Shown in pieces: positions 23,999-35,085 of a stretch of DNA of 64,000 bases (positions within the stretch are counted from its first letter, which is position 1; the number at the start of each line of letters is the position of its first letter). Position numbers and translations under genes: made by a program. Origin of the DNA: Salmonella enterica subsp. enterica serovar Typhimurium str. LT2 (GTDB lineage Bacteria; Pseudomonadota; Gammaproteobacteria; Enterobacterales; Enterobacteriaceae); assembly GCF_000006945.2 (NCBI RefSeq), contig NC_003197.2, positions 4,092,001-4,156,000 of the forward strand, in the 5' to 3' direction. Under the pieces are notes generated by a model. The model made no database searches. It had not been told where the DNA came from and saw nothing but the letters and a program-made list of their open reading frames with translations.

Positions 23999-24336
23999 TT
24001 GCCAAAACTGATAGTGATATTCGCCATGTGACGCCATCTGGCGGTAATGTTTTTGCTGATTTGGGGTTTCATAAGCAGGACGCAGAAAAGTTTTACGCTG
24101 ATTCCCTGAATGAAATCGAAAACACGTTAGCCATTAAACAACAGCTAATGGAAGAAATTACCCTCTGGATTACGCAAAACCAGATGAAGCAAGCCGAGGT
24201 TGCTACAGTTTTGCATATATCCCGACCGCGCGTTTCGGATGTCGTCAACAAGAAATGCAGCAAATTCACCATTGATGCTCTGGTGAATATGCTTAGCCGT
24301 ATTGGGAAGCCTGTTCGGGTAATGGTAGGGCCGTAA
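23995..24336 (+). CDS. HigA-like HTH antitoxin
   Basis: 113-residue protein with a GTG start overlapping the toxin stop by 4 bases (GTGA). The C-terminal half is an XRE-type helix-turn-helix (ITQNQMKQAEVATVLHISRPRVSDVVN, about residues 58-82), and the N-terminal part has FADLGFHKQDAEKFYADS, as in HTH_37 antitoxins. Toxin-first order is that of higBA modules. It should bind the toxin and repress the operon. The pair is absent from this place in E. coli K-12 as I remember it. The next gene, ilvY, converges with a 2-bp gap. Confidence 0.8.
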   Translation: MIAKTDSDIRHVTPSGGNVFADLGFHKQDAEKFYADSLNEIENTLAIKQQLMEEITLWITQNQMKQAEVATVLHISRPRVSDVVNKKCSKFTIDALVNMLSRIGKPVRVMVGP

Positions 24337-24338
24337 AA

Positions 24339-25226
24339 CTAATTCGGTAAAATCTTCCAGAACGCATCAATTAGCGGCTCATGCAGCCGCTTTTTTTGCG
24401 CGCAGACGCCGAGTTCAAACGGCGTTTTTTCATCGCTGCGTTCTAAAATCATCACCCGGTTGCGCACTGGCTCCGGGCTGTTTTCCAGCACCACTTCCGG
24501 CAGCAGCGCCACGCCGCAGCCCAGCGCCACCATTGAGACCATCGCTTCGTGACCGCCGACGGTGGCGTAAATCTGCGGATTGCTGATTTTATGCCGGCGG
24601 AACCATAGCTCAATGCGACGGCGTACCGGCCCCTGGTCGGCCATGATAAACGGCACCGTCGACCAGTCTGGCTTGTCGACCGAAACCTGATTACGCACCG
24701 GGCAGGGCAGCGCCGGGGCGATCAGCACCACCGCCAGATTTTCCAGCATCGAAAACGCCACTGCGCCGGGCAGCGTTTCTGGTTTGCCGGCGATTGCCAG
24801 ATCGGCCTCGCCGGTGACTACTTTTTCCATCGCATCGGCGGCGTCGCCGGTGGTGAGCTTAATTTCCACCGAGGGATGCTCGGCGCGAAAACGGTCGAGG
24901 ATTGGCGGCAGGTGGCTGTATGCCGCGGTCACTGAACAGAAGATATGGAGTTCGCCGGAAAGGGACGGCCCCTGCTGATCGAGGGTATGGCGCAGCTGCT
25001 GGTACTGCAAAAGCGTCTGTTGGGCAAACACTCGCAGCTCTTCACCCGCTTCGGTCAGCGTGACCGTACGGTTATCGCGCACAAACAGCGGCTGGCCGAG
25101 ATCTTCTTCCAGCCGCTGAATCTGCCGGGAGAGCGTGGAGGGGCTGACGTGCATCGCCCGCGCGCTGCGGCCAAAGTGGCGGCTTTCCGCCAGATGCAAG
25201 AAGGTTTTTAGATCGCGTAAATCCAC
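24339..25226 (-). CDS. ilvY: LysR-family activator IlvY (GTG start)
   Basis: Activates the divergent ilvC gene in response to the IlvC substrates acetolactate and acetohydroxybutyrate, and represses itself. The 295-residue protein has the LysR HTH at its start (TFLHLAESRHFGRSARAMHVS, then PSTLSRQIQRLEEDLGQ) and an effector domain behind it. GTG 25226 is preferred: GGAGGT lies about 7 bases upstream and the protein then begins V-D-L-R-D-L as in relatives. The frame is open 23 codons further upstream, through the operator region. Confidence 0.94.
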   Translation of the reverse strand: MDLRDLKTFLHLAESRHFGRSARAMHVSPSTLSRQIQRLEEDLGQPLFVRDNRTVTLTEAGEELRVFAQQTLLQYQQLRHTLDQQGPSLSGELHIFCSVTAAYSHLPPILDRFRAEHPSVEIKLTTGDAADAMEKVVTGEADLAIAGKPETLPGAVAFSMLENLAVVLIAPALPCPVRNQVSVDKPDWSTVPFIMADQGPVRRRIELWFRRHKISNPQIYATVGGHEAMVSMVALGCGVALLPEVVLENSPEPVRNRVMILERSDEKTPFELGVCAQKKRLHEPLIDAFWKILPN

Positions 25227-25389
25227 AGACAGACCTCCGGTTTTTGACGTTGCATAAACCGCAACATAACGTTGTGAATATATCAATTTCCGCAATAAAT
25301 TTCCTGTTGTAATGTGGGTTCATTCGCACAGATAGCAATCTGTAAACCGAACAATAAGCGCGACACACAACATCACGGAGTACACCATC
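25227..25389. promoter_or_regulatory. ilvY-ilvC divergent control region
   Basis: 163 bp shared by the two divergent genes. A dyad GTTGC-N7-GCAAC lies at 25249-25265, a likely half of the tandem IlvY operator known for this locus. Further A/T-rich repeats (about 25275-25310) follow towards ilvC. The ilvC SD (ACGGAG) lies at 25375-25380. Confidence 0.65.
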
Positions 25390-26865
25390 ATGGCTAACTA
25401 CTTTAATACACTGAATCTGCGCCAGCAGCTGGCGCAGTTGGGTAAATGCCGCTTTATGGGCCGCGACGAATTCGCCGACGGCGCGAGCTACCTTCAGGGT
25501 AAAAAAGTGGTCATCGTCGGCTGTGGCGCTCAGGGTCTGAACCAGGGCCTGAACATGCGTGACTCCGGTCTGGATATTTCCTACGCCCTGCGTAAAGAAG
25601 CCATTGCTGAGAAGCGTGCTTCCTGGCGTAAAGCGACCGAGAACGGCTTCAAAGTAGGCACCTACGAAGAGCTGATCCCGCAGGCTGACCTGGTAGTTAA
25701 CCTGACGCCGGACAAACAGCACTCCGACGTGGTGCGTTCCGTACAGCCGCTGATGAAAGACGGCGCGGCGCTGGGCTACTCCCACGGCTTCAACATCGTG
25801 GAAGTGGGCGAGCAGATCCGTAAAGACATCACCGTGGTGATGGTGGCGCCGAAGTGTCCGGGCACCGAAGTACGTGAAGAATACAAGCGTGGCTTCGGTG
25901 TGCCGACGCTGATCGCCGTTCACCCGGAAAACGATCCGCAAGGCGAAGGCATGGCGATTGCTAAAGCCTGGGCGGCGGCGACCGGCGGTCACCGTGCGGG
26001 CGTACTGGAGTCTTCTTTCGTGGCGGAAGTGAAATCCGACCTGATGGGCGAGCAGACCATCCTGTGCGGTATGCTGCAGGCCGGTTCTCTGCTGTGTTTC
26101 GACAAGCTGGTGGCAGAAGGCACCGACCCGGCTTATGCGGAAAAACTGATTCAGTTCGGCTGGGAAACCATCACCGAAGCGCTGAAGCAGGGCGGCATCA
26201 CCCTGATGATGGACCGTCTGTCTAACCCGGCGAAACTGCGTGCTTACGCGCTGTCCGAACAGCTGAAAGAGATCATGGCGCCGCTGTTCCAGAAACACAT
26301 GGATGACATCATCTCCGGCGAATTCTCTTCCGGCATGATGGCTGACTGGGCTAACGACGATAAGAAACTGCTGACCTGGCGTGAAGAGACCGGCAAAACC
26401 GCGTTCGAAACCGCGCCGCAGTATGAAGGCAAAATCGGCGAGCAGGAGTACTTTGATAAAGGCGTGCTGATGATCGCGATGGTGAAAGCGGGCGTTGAGT
26501 TGGCGTTCGAAACTATGGTGGATTCCGGCATCATCGAAGAATCCGCTTACTACGAATCACTGCACGAGCTGCCGCTGATCGCCAACACCATCGCCCGTAA
26601 GCGTCTGTACGAAATGAACGTGGTTATCTCTGATACCGCAGAATACGGTAACTACCTGTTCTCTTACGCTTGCGTACCGCTGCTGAAACCGTTTATGGCG
26701 GAATTGCAACCGGGCGATCTGGGTAGTGCTATCCCGGAAGGCGCGGTAGACAACGCACAGCTTCGCGACGTGAACGACGCGATTCGTAGTCATGCGATTG
26801 AGCAGGTAGGTAAGAAACTGCGCGGCTATATGACGGATATGAAGCGTATTGCGGTAGCGGGTTGA
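25390..26865 (+). CDS. ilvC: Ketol-acid reductoisomerase IlvC (class II)
   Basis: NADPH- and Mg-dependent enzyme that isomerises and reduces acetolactate or acetohydroxybutyrate to the dihydroxy acids used by IlvD. The 491-residue length is that of the long class II enzymes with a duplicated C-terminal knotted domain. The Rossmann motif [17 protein letters not shown] lies near residues 45-61, followed by the Arg-rich NADPH-phosphate loop ([13 protein letters not shown]). Metal-site residues are in [11 protein letters not shown] (about 217). It is regulated by IlvY rather than by the ilvL attenuator. Confidence 0.97.
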   Translation: MANYFNTLNLRQQLAQLGKCRFMGRDEFADGASYLQGKKVVIVGCGAQGLNQGLNMRDSGLDISYALRKEAIAEKRASWRKATENGFKVGTYEELIPQADLVVNLTPDKQHSDVVRSVQPLMKDGAALGYSHGFNIVEVGEQIRKDITVVMVAPKCPGTEVREEYKRGFGVPTLIAVHPENDPQGEGMAIAKAWAAATGGHRAGVLESSFVAEVKSDLMGEQTILCGMLQAGSLLCFDKLVAEGTDPAYAEKLIQFGWETITEALKQGGITLMMDRLSNPAKLRAYALSEQLKEIMAPLFQKHMDDIISGEFSSGMMADWANDDKKLLTWREETGKTAFETAPQYEGKIGEQEYFDKGVLMIAMVKAGVELAFETMVDSGIIEESAYYESLHELPLIANTIARKRLYEMNVVISDTAEYGNYLFSYACVPLLKPFMAELQPGDLGSAIPEGAVDNAQLRDVNDAIRSHAIEQVGKKLRGYMTDMKRIAVAG

Positions 26866-26872
26866 TATACCT

Positions 26873-26953
26873 TGTCGGGGGGCGCTAGCGCTTACCTGAC
26901 CTACAAAATCAAGCAGACGATGTAGGCCGGGTAAGGCGTAGCCGCCACCCGGC
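26873..26953. repeat. REP pair (BIME) between ilvC and ppiC
   Basis: Two palindromic REP-type units in opposite orientation: one around 26873-26906 (TGTCGGGGGGCGCTAGCGC...) and one at 26921-26953 (GTAGGCCGGGTAAGGCGTAG...CACCCGGC). They fill the space between the converging ilvC and ppiC genes. Such BIMEs act as transcript 3'-end barriers and gyrase/IHF sites. Confidence 0.8.
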
Positions 26954-26956
26954 TTT

Positions 26957-27274
<318 letters not shown>

Positions 27275-27431
27275 TTATCACTCCTTAGGCCGTCAGACAT
27301 ATACTCTTCGCCATTACAGGACAGATGTCCCGCCTGATTTAATGAACCGGGAGATAAGCAGCATTTTTAGCGGGCGTATTTCGGATGTGCGGGACGGCGG
27401 TCCTGTCCTTTCTGACAAGGGGCGAGATACC

Positions 27432-27676
27432 ATGAACATAATGAAAAACGCAGAATTTCCAGACGACTGGCTTTTAGGGCTACGCCAGGTCGTACGCGAC
27501 CCAGTGCTCTATGAATTACTCAAATACTGCCCGTTGGAAATCATGCAGTACAGGGCGTTTATGCGATGTCGCTTGAGTATGTTCTGCTGACGGCGATCGC
27601 GCTAATGGGTTCTTTCAGTTGGATCAAGAGCGCACAGCGTAATGGCTATATGCCGCTTGCCGCCAGAGCCTGCTGA
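27432..27676 (+). other. Two short overlapping ORFs between ppiC and rep; gene remnant or small proteins
   Basis: The gap 27239-27775 has no recognised gene. One frame (27432-27590, 52 codons) begins MNIMKNAEFPDDWLLG and ends LSMFC. Another frame (27566-27676, 36 codons) encodes a one-segment membrane-like peptide, MSLEYVLLTAIALMGSFSW, ending PLAARAC. The two overlap, and a single frame change near 27560 would join them into one protein of roughly 80 residues with a C-terminal membrane segment. E. coli has annotated pseudogenes (yifN/yifO) at this place. I do not recognise a function. Confidence 0.35.
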
Positions 27677-27775
27677 TTGACCTTTTCCAGGCTGCCTGAA
27701 AAAGCAGCCTGGTCTTCTCTGGGCCTCGCTTTCTGCTACAATCCCTCCCCCGTTCGAAGATTGAGCACTATTCCC

Positions 27776-29800
27776 ATGCGTTTAAATCCCGGCCAACAAC
27801 ACGCTGTCGAATTCGTCACCGGACCCTGCCTGGTGCTGGCAGGAGCGGGTTCTGGTAAAACTCGCGTAATTACCAATAAAATCGCCCACCTGATCCGCGG
27901 ATGCGGCTATCAGGCCCGGCATATTGCGGCGGTGACGTTTACCAACAAGGCAGCGCGTGAGATGAAAGAACGGGTTGGGCAGACGCTCGGCCGTAAGGAA
28001 GCGCGCGGTTTGATGATCTCCACCTTTCATACGCTAGGGCTGGATATTATTAAGCGCGAGTACGCTGCGCTGGGGATGAAATCGAACTTTTCATTGTTTG
28101 ACGATACCGACCAGGTCGCCTTGCTCAAAGAGCTGACCGAAGGCCTGATCGAAGACGACAAGGTTCTGTTGCAACAGCTGATCTCCACGATCTCCAACTG
28201 GAAAAACGATCTCAAAACGCCTGCGCAGGCGGCGGCCGGGGCGAAAGGCGAACGCGATCGTATTTTTGCCCACTGCTACGGGCTTTACGACGCCCATATG
28301 AAGGCATGTAACGTTCTCGATTTTGATGATTTGATTTTGCTGCCGACGCTGCTGCTGCAACGCAATGACGAGGTGCGCGAGCGCTGGCAGAATAAAATTC
28401 GTTATCTGCTGGTGGATGAATATCAGGATACTAACACCAGCCAGTATGAGTTGGTTAAGCTGCTGGTCGGGCAACGCGCGCGCTTTACGGTCGTAGGCGA
28501 TGACGATCAGTCTATCTACTCCTGGCGCGGGGCGCGTCCGCAAAACCTGGTGTTACTGAGCCAGGATTTTCCGGCGCTGCAGGTGATTAAGCTGGAGCAA
28601 AACTATCGTTCTTCGGGCCGCATCCTGAAAGCGGCGAATATTCTCATCGCCAACAATCCGCACGTCTTTGAAAAGCGCCTCTTTTCCGAGCTCGGTTACG
28701 GCGCGGAACTCAAAGTGTTAAGCGCAAACAATGAAGAGCATGAAGCTGAGCGCGTTACCGGCGAACTGATTGCCCATCACTTTGTGAACAAGACCCAGTA
28801 CAAGGATTACGCCATTCTGTATCGCGGGAATCATCAGTCGCGGGTATTTGAAAAATTCCTCATGCAGAACCGCATTCCGTACAAAATTTCCGGCGGCACC
28901 TCATTTTTCTCCCGTCCGGAGATTAAAGACCTGCTGGCCTACCTGCGGGTGTTGACCAACCCGGATGATGACAGCGCTTTCCTGCGCATCGTGAATACGC
29001 CAAAACGCGAAATCGGTCCGGCCACGCTGCAAAAGCTGGGTGAATGGGCAATGACGCGTAATAAAAGCCTGTTTACCGCCAGCTTTGATATGGGACTTAG
29101 CCAAAAGCTGACCGGACGTGGTTACGATTCATTGACGCGTTTTACCCACTGGCTGGGGGAAATCCAGCGTCTGGCCGAACGCGAGCCTGTCGCCGCCGTG
29201 CGCGATCTCATCCACGGTATTGACTATGAATCCTGGTTGTACGAAACCTCGCCGAGCCCCAAAGCGGCGGAAATGCGTATGAAAAACGTTAACCAGCTCT
29301 TTAGCTGGATGACTGAGATGCTGGAAGGCAACGAACTCGATGAGCCGATGACGCTGACCCAGGTGGTTACACGCTTTACACTGCGCGATATGATGGAGCG
29401 TGGCGAGAGCGAAGAAGAGCTGGATCAGGTACAGTTGATGACGCTTCATGCATCGAAAGGACTGGAATTCCCGTATGTCTATATGGTGGGAATGGAAGAA
29501 GGATTTTTGCCGCATCAAAGCAGCATTGACGAAGATAATATTGAGGAAGAGCGTCGGCTGGCCTATGTTGGGATCACTCGCGCGCAGAAAGAGCTCACCT
29601 TTACATTATGTAAAGAGCGCCGTCAGTATGGGGAACTGGTGCGCCCGGAACCCAGCCGCTTCCTGTTAGAACTCCCGCAGGATGATTTAATCTGGGAGCA
29701 GGAGCGCAAAGTGGTAAGCGCTGAGGAGCGAATGCAAAAAGGGCAAAGTCACCTGGCTAATCTGAAAGCCATGATGGCGGCAAAGCGAGCGAAATCGTAG
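27776..29800 (+). CDS. rep: ATP-dependent DNA helicase Rep
   Basis: Superfamily 1A 3'-5' helicase that works with DnaB at replication forks and clears bound proteins. The 674-residue protein shows the UvrD/Rep motifs in order: Walker A AGAGSGKT (residues 22-29), [13 protein letters not shown] (Ia), DEYQDTN (II, about 214), [13 protein letters not shown] (III, about 241), QNYRSS (IV), [12 protein letters not shown] (V, about 559) and VGITRAQ (VI). ATG 27776 gives the family start MRLNPGQ; the open frame upstream is not homologous. It differs from UvrD at the window end mainly beyond these motifs. Confidence 0.97.
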   Translation: MRLNPGQQHAVEFVTGPCLVLAGAGSGKTRVITNKIAHLIRGCGYQARHIAAVTFTNKAAREMKERVGQTLGRKEARGLMISTFHTLGLDIIKREYAALGMKSNFSLFDDTDQVALLKELTEGLIEDDKVLLQQLISTISNWKNDLKTPAQAAAGAKGERDRIFAHCYGLYDAHMKACNVLDFDDLILLPTLLLQRNDEVRERWQNKIRYLLVDEYQDTNTSQYELVKLLVGQRARFTVVGDDDQSIYSWRGARPQNLVLLSQDFPALQVIKLEQNYRSSGRILKAANILIANNPHVFEKRLFSELGYGAELKVLSANNEEHEAERVTGELIAHHFVNKTQYKDYAILYRGNHQSRVFEKFLMQNRIPYKISGGTSFFSRPEIKDLLAYLRVLTNPDDDSAFLRIVNTPKREIGPATLQKLGEWAMTRNKSLFTASFDMGLSQKLTGRGYDSLTRFTHWLGEIQRLAEREPVAAVRDLIHGIDYESWLYETSPSPKAAEMRMKNVNQLFSWMTEMLEGNELDEPMTLTQVVTRFTLRDMMERGESEEELDQVQLMTLHASKGLEFPYVYMVGMEEGFLPHQSSIDEDNIEEERRLAYVGITRAQKELTFTLCKERRQYGELVRPEPSRFLLELPQDDLIWEQERKVVSAEERMQKGQSHLANLKAMMAAKRAKS

Positions 29801-29827
29801 GCCGGATAAGCGAAGCGTCATCCGGCA
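29797..29827. repeat. REP element after rep
   Basis: GTAGGCCGGATAAGCGAAGC...CATCCGGCA, a single palindromic REP unit that starts within the rep stop codon region and lies between the converging rep and gppA genes. Confidence 0.8.
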
Positions 29828-29839
29828 ATCAAACTACGG

Positions 29840-31321
29840 TTAGCGAACGTCCAGCGGCCAGTGTACATAGCTTTGCCACTGGCTTTCCTGATCAATCAAC
29901 TCTTTACCCAGCGGGTGATGCGCCAGCCAGTCGCCAGGCAAGGTTAACGTCAGATTTTCATTTAGCGCCTGTAGCGTAATTTCTGGTACCAGATCGTCAC
30001 GACGGCGACCAGCAAAAAGAATCGCCAGGCGCAGCAAACGGCATAGCTGTTCCGCAACACGGGGCGGTACCGCGTTTTGCTGATGAAGCGAAGAGAGATC
30101 GACCGGATTGGTCTGATTCAGTAAGAGGGTGGCGAGCAATTTTTTCTGCGCGGGCGTATAGCCAGGCAGATCCAAATGGCGTACTAAATAGGCGGCATGA
30201 TAGGGCGCCTGTTTAAAATCAACGCTCAGACCGATCTCATGCAACTGGCAAGCGCTAAGCAACAGTTCACGACTGATAGGCTCAATATGCCAGGCATTTT
30301 CTACCTGTTTGAGGAAGTTATCTGCCAGCTTCGCTACGCGATTTGCCTGATCGGTATCGACGATAAACCGACGCTGAATGTTTCGCAGCGTGCGGCTGCG
30401 GATATCCTGATCTACCGCCAGATGCAACATCCCATACACCAGCCCTTCGCGTAACGCGCCGCCTGCCAGCGTCATGCTCTGGATGTTCAGCTCGGTAAAT
30501 ATTGCGATCAGAATAGCCAGCCCGCTTGGGAAAACCAGCGCGCGCTCCAGCGTCAGGCCTTCGATTTCCAGCTCTTCCAGACGCCCGCACTGTATCGCGC
30601 GTTGTTTTAGCTGCTGCAGTTTGGCGAGCGTAATGCGCTCGTCCATCCCCTGCGCCATCATGATTTCCTGCAATGCCTGTACGGTGCCGGAGGCACCCAC
30701 GCAGACCTTCCAGCCATGAAAACGCAGTTCATCGGCGACCGGACGCAGTACATCGCGCGCGGCTTTCTCCGCGTCATCAAAATTTTCTTGCGCCAGATTA
30801 CGATCGCTAAAATAGCGTTCAAGCCACGTTACGCAGCCCATCGACAGGCTAAACAGCGACGTGGTTTGCGCGCCAGTGCCGGTAACCAGTTCAGTGCTGG
30901 CGCCGCCGATATCCACCACCAGTCGCTGATCTGCGCCGCCGGTGGTATGAGCGACTCCCTGATAAATCAGCCGCGCCTCTTCTTCGCCGCTGATAACCTG
31001 CACCGGACAACCAAGGATAGTCTGCGCTTTCGCGATAAATTCCCCCGCATTAACGGCGAGACGCAATGTTGCGGTGGCAACCACGCGGATTTGCGGCTGC
31101 GGGATATCCTGCAAACGTTCAGCAAACAGACGCAGGCATTGCCAGCCGCGTTCCATCGCTTCGGCCGAAAGGTGGTTGTCGTTGTTCAGACCCGCGGCCA
31201 GACGCACCTTGCGTTTTATTCGGGTCAGCGTCTGGATGCTTCCCGCCGCCTCGCGCACGACCAGCATATGAAAACTATTGGAACCGAGATCAATGGCGGC
31301 ATACAACGAGGTGGAATTCAT
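29840..31321 (-). CDS. gppA: Guanosine-5'-triphosphate,3'-diphosphate pyrophosphatase GppA
   Basis: Converts pppGpp to ppGpp in the stringent response and can also hydrolyse polyphosphate. The 493-residue Ppx/GppA protein has actin-like ATPase folds: [15 protein letters not shown] at the start (phosphate 1), [12 protein letters not shown] near residue 148 and [15 protein letters not shown] near 285. A C-terminal helical HD-like domain follows. ATG 31321 (M-N-S-T-S) is chosen for family length; an upstream ATG at 31330 adds three residues. It is the same strand as rhlB, 118 bp downstream of it. Confidence 0.96.
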   Translation of the reverse strand: MNSTSLYAAIDLGSNSFHMLVVREAAGSIQTLTRIKRKVRLAAGLNNDNHLSAEAMERGWQCLRLFAERLQDIPQPQIRVVATATLRLAVNAGEFIAKAQTILGCPVQVISGEEEARLIYQGVAHTTGGADQRLVVDIGGASTELVTGTGAQTTSLFSLSMGCVTWLERYFSDRNLAQENFDDAEKAARDVLRPVADELRFHGWKVCVGASGTVQALQEIMMAQGMDERITLAKLQQLKQRAIQCGRLEELEIEGLTLERALVFPSGLAILIAIFTELNIQSMTLAGGALREGLVYGMLHLAVDQDIRSRTLRNIQRRFIVDTDQANRVAKLADNFLKQVENAWHIEPISRELLLSACQLHEIGLSVDFKQAPYHAAYLVRHLDLPGYTPAQKKLLATLLLNQTNPVDLSSLHQQNAVPPRVAEQLCRLLRLAILFAGRRRDDLVPEITLQALNENLTLTLPGDWLAHHPLGKELIDQESQWQSYVHWPLDVR

Positions 31322-31439
31322 ACACTTCATCCTTCAACCTGTATCCGTGTTGGCTGCGTACTCTTCCTAAGCTCATCGGGATTTGTTTTCTTGCCGCCTT
31401 GATACAGGCTAAATGATTTTGTGTATGGCATAACTTTTC

Positions 31440-32705
31440 TTAACCTGAACGACGACGATTACGCGGAGCGCCAGCGCGGCGCGGACCATTGCCAGGACGC
31501 GAACGCGTCAGACGCAACGGCTTGGGCAGATCGTTCATGAGCGCTTCCGGATTGTATTTGCTGACCGGAATCGAGTGGCCGATATAGCTCTCAATGGCGG
31601 GCAGATTCAGCGCATACTCTTCGCAAGCCAGGCTGATGGAATGTCCGCTGGCGCCAGCGCGACCGGTACGACCGATACGGTGAACATAGTCTTCACAATC
31701 GTCTGGCAGATCGTAGTTAAAGACGTGCGTTACGGCGGGGATATGCAACCCGCGCGCCGCGACATCGGTCGCCACAAGAATATCCAGATCGCCGCGGGTG
31801 AACTCATCCAGAATCCGCAGGCGCTTTTTCTGCGCGACGTCGCCGGTCAGCAGACCAACACGATGGCCATCTGCCGCCAGATGTCCCCAGATATCTTCGC
31901 AACGATGCTTGGTGTTGGCGAAAATAATGGCGCGATCCGGCCACTCTTCTTCGATCAGCGTTTGCAGTAAACGCATTTTCTCTTCATTAGAGGGGTAGAA
32001 AAGCTCTTCTTTAATGCGGTGGCCGGTCTTTTGCTCCGGTTCCACTTCAACATATTCGGCGTTGTTCATCTGTTCAAACGCCAGCTCGCGAACCCGATAA
32101 GACAGGGTGGCGGAGAACAACATGTTCAGACGCTGCGCAGCCGGCGGCATACGACGGAACAGCCAGCGGATATCTTTAATAAAGCCCAAATCGTACATGC
32201 GATCGGCTTCATCGAGTACGACGACCTGAATGGCGCCGAGGTTAATGTGATTTTGTTTGGCGTAGTCGATCAGTCGGCCCGTCGTACCAATAAGAATATC
32301 AACGCCGCTTTCCAGCACTTTAAGCTGCTTGTCGTAACCATCGCCGCCGTAAGCCAGGCCTAATTTTAAGCCTGTCGCTTGCGCCAACGGCTCCGCGTCT
32401 GCGTGAATTTGTACGGCTAATTCACGCGTCGGCGCCATGATCAGCGCGCGCGGCTGGTTCACCTTGCGATCGTCGATCGCGGGATGAGAAAGTAAATAAT
32501 GAAACGTTGACGTCAGAAACGCCATCGTTTTCCCGGTACCGGTTTGCGCCTGCCCTGCAACGTCACGACCCGCCAGCGTTAGCGGAAGGGCCAGTGCCTG
32601 AATGGGCGTACAATTATAAAACCCTTTTTTTTCAAGGGCTTCAACCACCTGTGGGTGCAGGGCGAAGTCGGAAAACTTCTGTTCTGTTAAATGTGTTTTG
32701 CTCAT
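31440..32705 (-). CDS. rhlB: ATP-dependent RNA helicase RhlB
   Basis: DEAD-box helicase of the RNA degradosome that unwinds RNA for PNPase through RNase E. The 421-residue protein has the motifs in order: Q motif [14 protein letters not shown], Walker A AQTGTGKT (about 50), [12 protein letters not shown] ([14 protein letters not shown], about 165), SAT, and [10 protein letters not shown] (about 345). The C-terminal tail is basic ([21 protein letters not shown]), the RNA-binding extension. It is divergent from trxA. Confidence 0.97.
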
Positions 32706-32848
32706 AGTGTGGTAGAATATCAGCTTACTATTGCTTTACGAAAGCGTATCCGGTGAAATAAAGTCAACCTTTGTTGGCGAAGTTAACATCAGCACCTCGT
32801 TGGTTAATGCTACACCAACACGCCAGGCTTATTCCTGTGGAGTTATAT

Positions 32849-33178
32849 ATGAGCGATAAAATTATTCACCTGACTGACGACAGTTTTGACACGGATGTAC
32901 TCAAAGCGGACGGGGCTATCCTCGTTGATTTCTGGGCAGAGTGGTGCGGGCCGTGTAAAATGATCGCTCCGATTCTGGATGAAATCGCTGACGAATATCA
33001 GGGCAAATTGACCGTTGCCAAACTGAACATTGACCAGAACCCAGGTACTGCGCCTAAATATGGCATCCGCGGTATTCCGACTCTGCTGCTGTTTAAAAAC
33101 GGCGAAGTGGCGGCAACCAAAGTAGGCGCACTGTCTAAAGGTCAGTTGAAAGAGTTTCTCGACGCCAATCTGGCGTAA
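32849..33178 (+). CDS. trxA: Thioredoxin 1
   Basis: 109-residue thioredoxin, the general cytoplasmic disulfide reductant for ribonucleotide reductase, PAPS reductase and others, and a phage DNA polymerase processivity factor. The active site WCGPC lies at residues 32-36 and the cis-Pro loop [11 protein letters not shown] near 72-82. ATG 32849 has GGAG upstream; 26 further codons are open upstream but are not part of the protein. The 143-bp gap to rhlB must hold the divergent promoters; I could not pick them with certainty. Confidence 0.98.
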
Positions 33179-33189
33179 TACCTTTTATA

Positions 33190-33236
33190 CGTCGAATGAC
33201 AAAGGCGCTGTATGGTCAGGCGTCTGTCATTCGACG
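33190..33236 (+). repeat. 12-bp inverted repeat after trxA
   Basis: CGTCGAATGACA and TGTCATTCGACG pair perfectly across a 23-base loop, 11 bases after the trxA stop. There is no T tract. It probably forms the 3' end of the trxA mRNA by protecting it or by pausing polymerase ahead of the rho leader. Confidence 0.6.
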
Positions 33237-33410
33237 AATGATTAAGGTATCAGGCAGTTTCGTGGCGTCTGTTGTCCTTACGTTATTCTTAAATTGTCAG
33301 GATCTCTGGACGCCCGGTCTGAGTCGTGCTAAGTTAGTATTGACTTCGAATTAAACATACCTTATTAAGTTTGAATCTGGTTTTATCCGTCACTTCCCGT
33401 TTTTTCTCGC

Positions 33411-33509
33411 ACGAGAAGTGGAAAGATTCCTGGCTCTTCGCTCATTCCGTCTTGTCGTTTCAGTTCTGCGTACTTTCCTGTGACCAGACAGCGAACAGAC
33501 ATGAGTTGA
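33411..33509 (+). pseudogene. rhoL: rho leader peptide frame (RhoL-like) with ACG in place of ATG
   Basis: A 32-codon frame ends TGA at 33507-33509. From its middle on (SCRFSSAY.PVTRQR.DMS) it matches the E. coli RhoL leader peptide as I remember it. The codon aligned with the E. coli ATG is ACG (33411-33413), and no ATG or GTG stands at that point. Either the leader peptide is not made here, or a non-standard start is used. The region is the leader of rho, where Rho limits its own transcription. Apart from this, 33237-33596 holds no gene. Confidence 0.5.
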
Positions 33510-33596
33510 TAGCCGTAAACAGGCATGGATGACCCTGCCATACCATTCACAACATTAAGTTCGAGATTTACCCCAAGTTTAAGAACTCACACCATT

Positions 33597-34856
33597 ATGA
33601 ATCTTACCGAATTAAAGAATACGCCGGTTTCTGAGCTGATCACTCTCGGCGAAAGTATGGGGCTGGAAAACCTGGCCCGTATGCGCAAGCAGGACATTAT
33701 TTTTGCCATCCTGAAGCAGCACGCAAAGAGTGGCGAAGATATCTTTGGCGACGGTGTGCTGGAGATATTGCAGGATGGATTTGGTTTCCTCCGTTCTGCA
33801 GACAGCTCCTACCTCGCCGGTCCTGATGATATCTACGTTTCCCCCAGCCAAATCCGCCGTTTCAACCTCCGCACTGGTGATACCATTTCTGGTAAGATTC
33901 GCCCGCCGAAAGAAGGTGAACGCTATTTTGCGCTGTTGAAAGTTAACGAAGTTAACTACGACAAACCGGAAAACGCCCGTAACAAAATCCTCTTTGAGAA
34001 CTTAACCCCGCTGCACGCAAACTCTCGTCTGCGTATGGAGCGTGGTAACGGTTCTACCGAAGACTTAACGGCGCGCGTTCTGGATCTGGCTTCGCCGATC
34101 GGTCGCGGCCAGCGCGGTCTGATTGTCGCGCCGCCGAAAGCGGGTAAAACCATGCTGCTGCAGAACATCGCGCAGAGCATCGCGTATAACCACCCGGACT
34201 GCGTGCTGATGGTGCTGCTGATTGACGAACGTCCGGAAGAAGTGACCGAGATGCAGCGTCTGGTGAAAGGCGAAGTGGTTGCTTCTACCTTTGACGAACC
34301 GGCATCCCGCCACGTTCAGGTTGCCGAAATGGTTATCGAGAAGGCGAAGCGTCTGGTTGAACACAAGAAAGACGTTATCATCCTGCTCGACTCCATCACC
34401 CGTCTGGCGCGCGCCTACAACACCGTGGTGCCGGCTTCCGGTAAAGTATTGACCGGTGGTGTGGACGCTAACGCCCTGCATCGTCCGAAGCGTTTCTTCG
34501 GCGCGGCGCGTAACGTGGAAGAGGGCGGTAGCCTGACTATCATCGCGACGGCGCTAATCGATACCGGTTCCAAGATGGACGAAGTTATCTACGAAGAGTT
34601 TAAAGGCACCGGTAACATGGAGCTGCATCTCTCGCGTAAGATCGCTGAAAAACGTGTCTTCCCGGCTATCGACTACAACCGTTCCGGTACCCGTAAAGAA
34701 GAGCTGCTCACCACTCAGGAAGAGCTGCAGAAAATGTGGATCCTGCGTAAAATCATCCATCCGATGGGTGAAATTGACGCGATGGAATTCCTCATTAACA
34801 AACTGGCGATGACCAAAACTAATGACGACTTTTTCGAGATGATGAAGCGCTCATAA
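33597..34856 (+). CDS. rho: Transcription termination factor Rho
   Basis: Hexameric RNA-dependent ATPase that ends transcription of untranslated RNA. The 419-residue protein has the N-terminal helix bundle ([15 protein letters not shown]), a cold-shock-like primary RNA-binding domain ([23 protein letters not shown], about 52-75), Walker A APPKAGKT (about 177-184), the Q and R loops ([11 protein letters not shown] region; [18 protein letters not shown]) and Walker [13 protein letters not shown] 33597 follows the long leader; an in-frame ATG at 33525 is not conserved. Confidence 0.98.
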   Translation: MNLTELKNTPVSELITLGESMGLENLARMRKQDIIFAILKQHAKSGEDIFGDGVLEILQDGFGFLRSADSSYLAGPDDIYVSPSQIRRFNLRTGDTISGKIRPPKEGERYFALLKVNEVNYDKPENARNKILFENLTPLHANSRLRMERGNGSTEDLTARVLDLASPIGRGQRGLIVAPPKAGKTMLLQNIAQSIAYNHPDCVLMVLLIDERPEEVTEMQRLVKGEVVASTFDEPASRHVQVAEMVIEKAKRLVEHKKDVIILLDSITRLARAYNTVVPASGKVLTGGVDANALHRPKRFFGAARNVEEGGSLTIIATALIDTGSKMDEVIYEEFKGTGNMELHLSRKIAEKRVFPAIDYNRSGTRKEELLTTQEELQKMWILRKIIHPMGEIDAMEFLINKLAMTKTNDDFFEMMKRS

Positions 34857-34873
34857 CCTGGTCTTTACCTGAA

Positions 34874-34901
34874 AACGCCACGTTTTTACGTGGCGTTTTT
34901 G
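34874..34901 (+). terminator. Rho-independent terminator after rho
   Basis: AACGCCACG and CGTGGCGTT form a perfect stem around TTTTTA, followed by TTTGTTTT. It lies 18 bases after the rho stop and separates rho from the ECA operon. Confidence 0.9.
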
Positions 34902-35085
34902 TTTTGCGATTCATCCTGGCGTCATGTCATATAAACTGGTCATCGGGATATGCGCTACAGAGTAACACCATGCACAATACACATTGTTTGCGGTAAAAAG
35001 TGTAATGTTCTAACAGGTCTCTTCTAGGAGCTGGCGTAACGCATTATACTTTAAGGAAATGATATATGCTGAGAGCACATACACT

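Noticed and set aside
25072..26298. 408-codon minus-strand open frame across ilvY-ilvC
   Set aside because: It crosses the known divergent promoter region and is antisense to ilvC; its composition (Arg/His/Gln-rich) is typical of shadow frames.
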